DNA of 32,955 bases from Elysia marginata (taxonomy: Eukaryota > Mollusca > Gastropoda > Plakobranchidae), in contig BMAT01007891.1 in the NCBI GenBank assembly GCA_019649035.1, positions 181,450 through 214,404 of the forward strand, written 5' to 3'. The translations under genes were made by a program, and so were the position numbers. This document shows positions 32,838 to 32,955 of the stretch, piece after piece; position 1 is the first letter of the stretch; each line of letters opens with the position of its first letter. The notes under the pieces were generated by a model. It did no database searches, had not been told where the DNA came from, and was given only the letters and a program-made list of their open reading frames with translations.

Positions 32838-32955
32838 TTTTTTCCCTTTTTTTAGTATAAGAGCACTTTTTACTTGTCTACTACAAGAAGAGCGTACTTT
32901 TTACTTTCATTGGTTGATTGATTGATTGAAGGGTATTTTTACAAGCCCAATTCCA
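32838..32955. other. Unassigned tail
   Basis: T-rich sequence with an attg repeat (about 32910-32928). It does not continue the reverse transcriptase and holds nothing else I recognise. Confidence 0.5.

Overview
The window reads as eukaryotic nuclear DNA from an invertebrate, probably a lophotrochozoan and most likely a mollusc. The grounds are AT-rich non-coding DNA, GT-AG introns, abundant micro- and minisatellites, tRNA-derived SINEs, and relics of Penelope-like, non-LTR and Ty3/gypsy retroelements around a few host genes. The species call is inference. One short run of Ns (22336-22371) marks an assembly gap inside a (TC)n microsatellite.

Layout. 1-2779 is AT-rich sequence, probably intron. 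2780-3603 (+) is the last coding exon of an SLC5-type sodium-coupled solute transporter, with a poly(A) signal at 3869. 3604-10300 is mostly non-coding: diverged duplications, a 37-bp palindromic minisatellite (about 7920-8208), a tRNA-derived SINE (8285-8515, -), and copies of a second SINE family (9165-9257 and 9480-9655). 10301-10489 (-) is the first coding exon of a second SLC5-type gene, arranged tail-to-tail with the first. Its splice donor is followed by a decayed 67-bp tandem copy. 12.4-13.5 kb holds two unrelated minisatellites of 51 and 50 bp. A 45-bp array lies at 15486-15665 and a long (AGT)n tract at 17370-17583.

The best-supported gene is on the minus strand at 20514-25088. Its four exons splice in frame into a complete 728-residue DUF229 (PF02995) protein, a predicted type II membrane or secretory protein with an alkaline-phosphatase/sulfatase-like domain. 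Intron 1 holds (ATT)n repeats, and intron 2 holds the (TC)n tract with the gap.

The right end (about 28.0-32.9 kb) is a transposon graveyard. It contains a Penelope-like GIY-YIG endonuclease fragment abutting a (TA)n(GATA)n microsatellite, a reverse-complement copy of the second SINE family (29759-29935), a non-LTR reverse transcriptase relic whose catalytic Asp pair is lost, and a broken Ty3/gypsy gag-protease-RT relic.

The most promising undescribed item is the second SINE family. It has two full-length copies in opposite orientations, both with A and B boxes exactly 70 bp apart, and two body-only copies.
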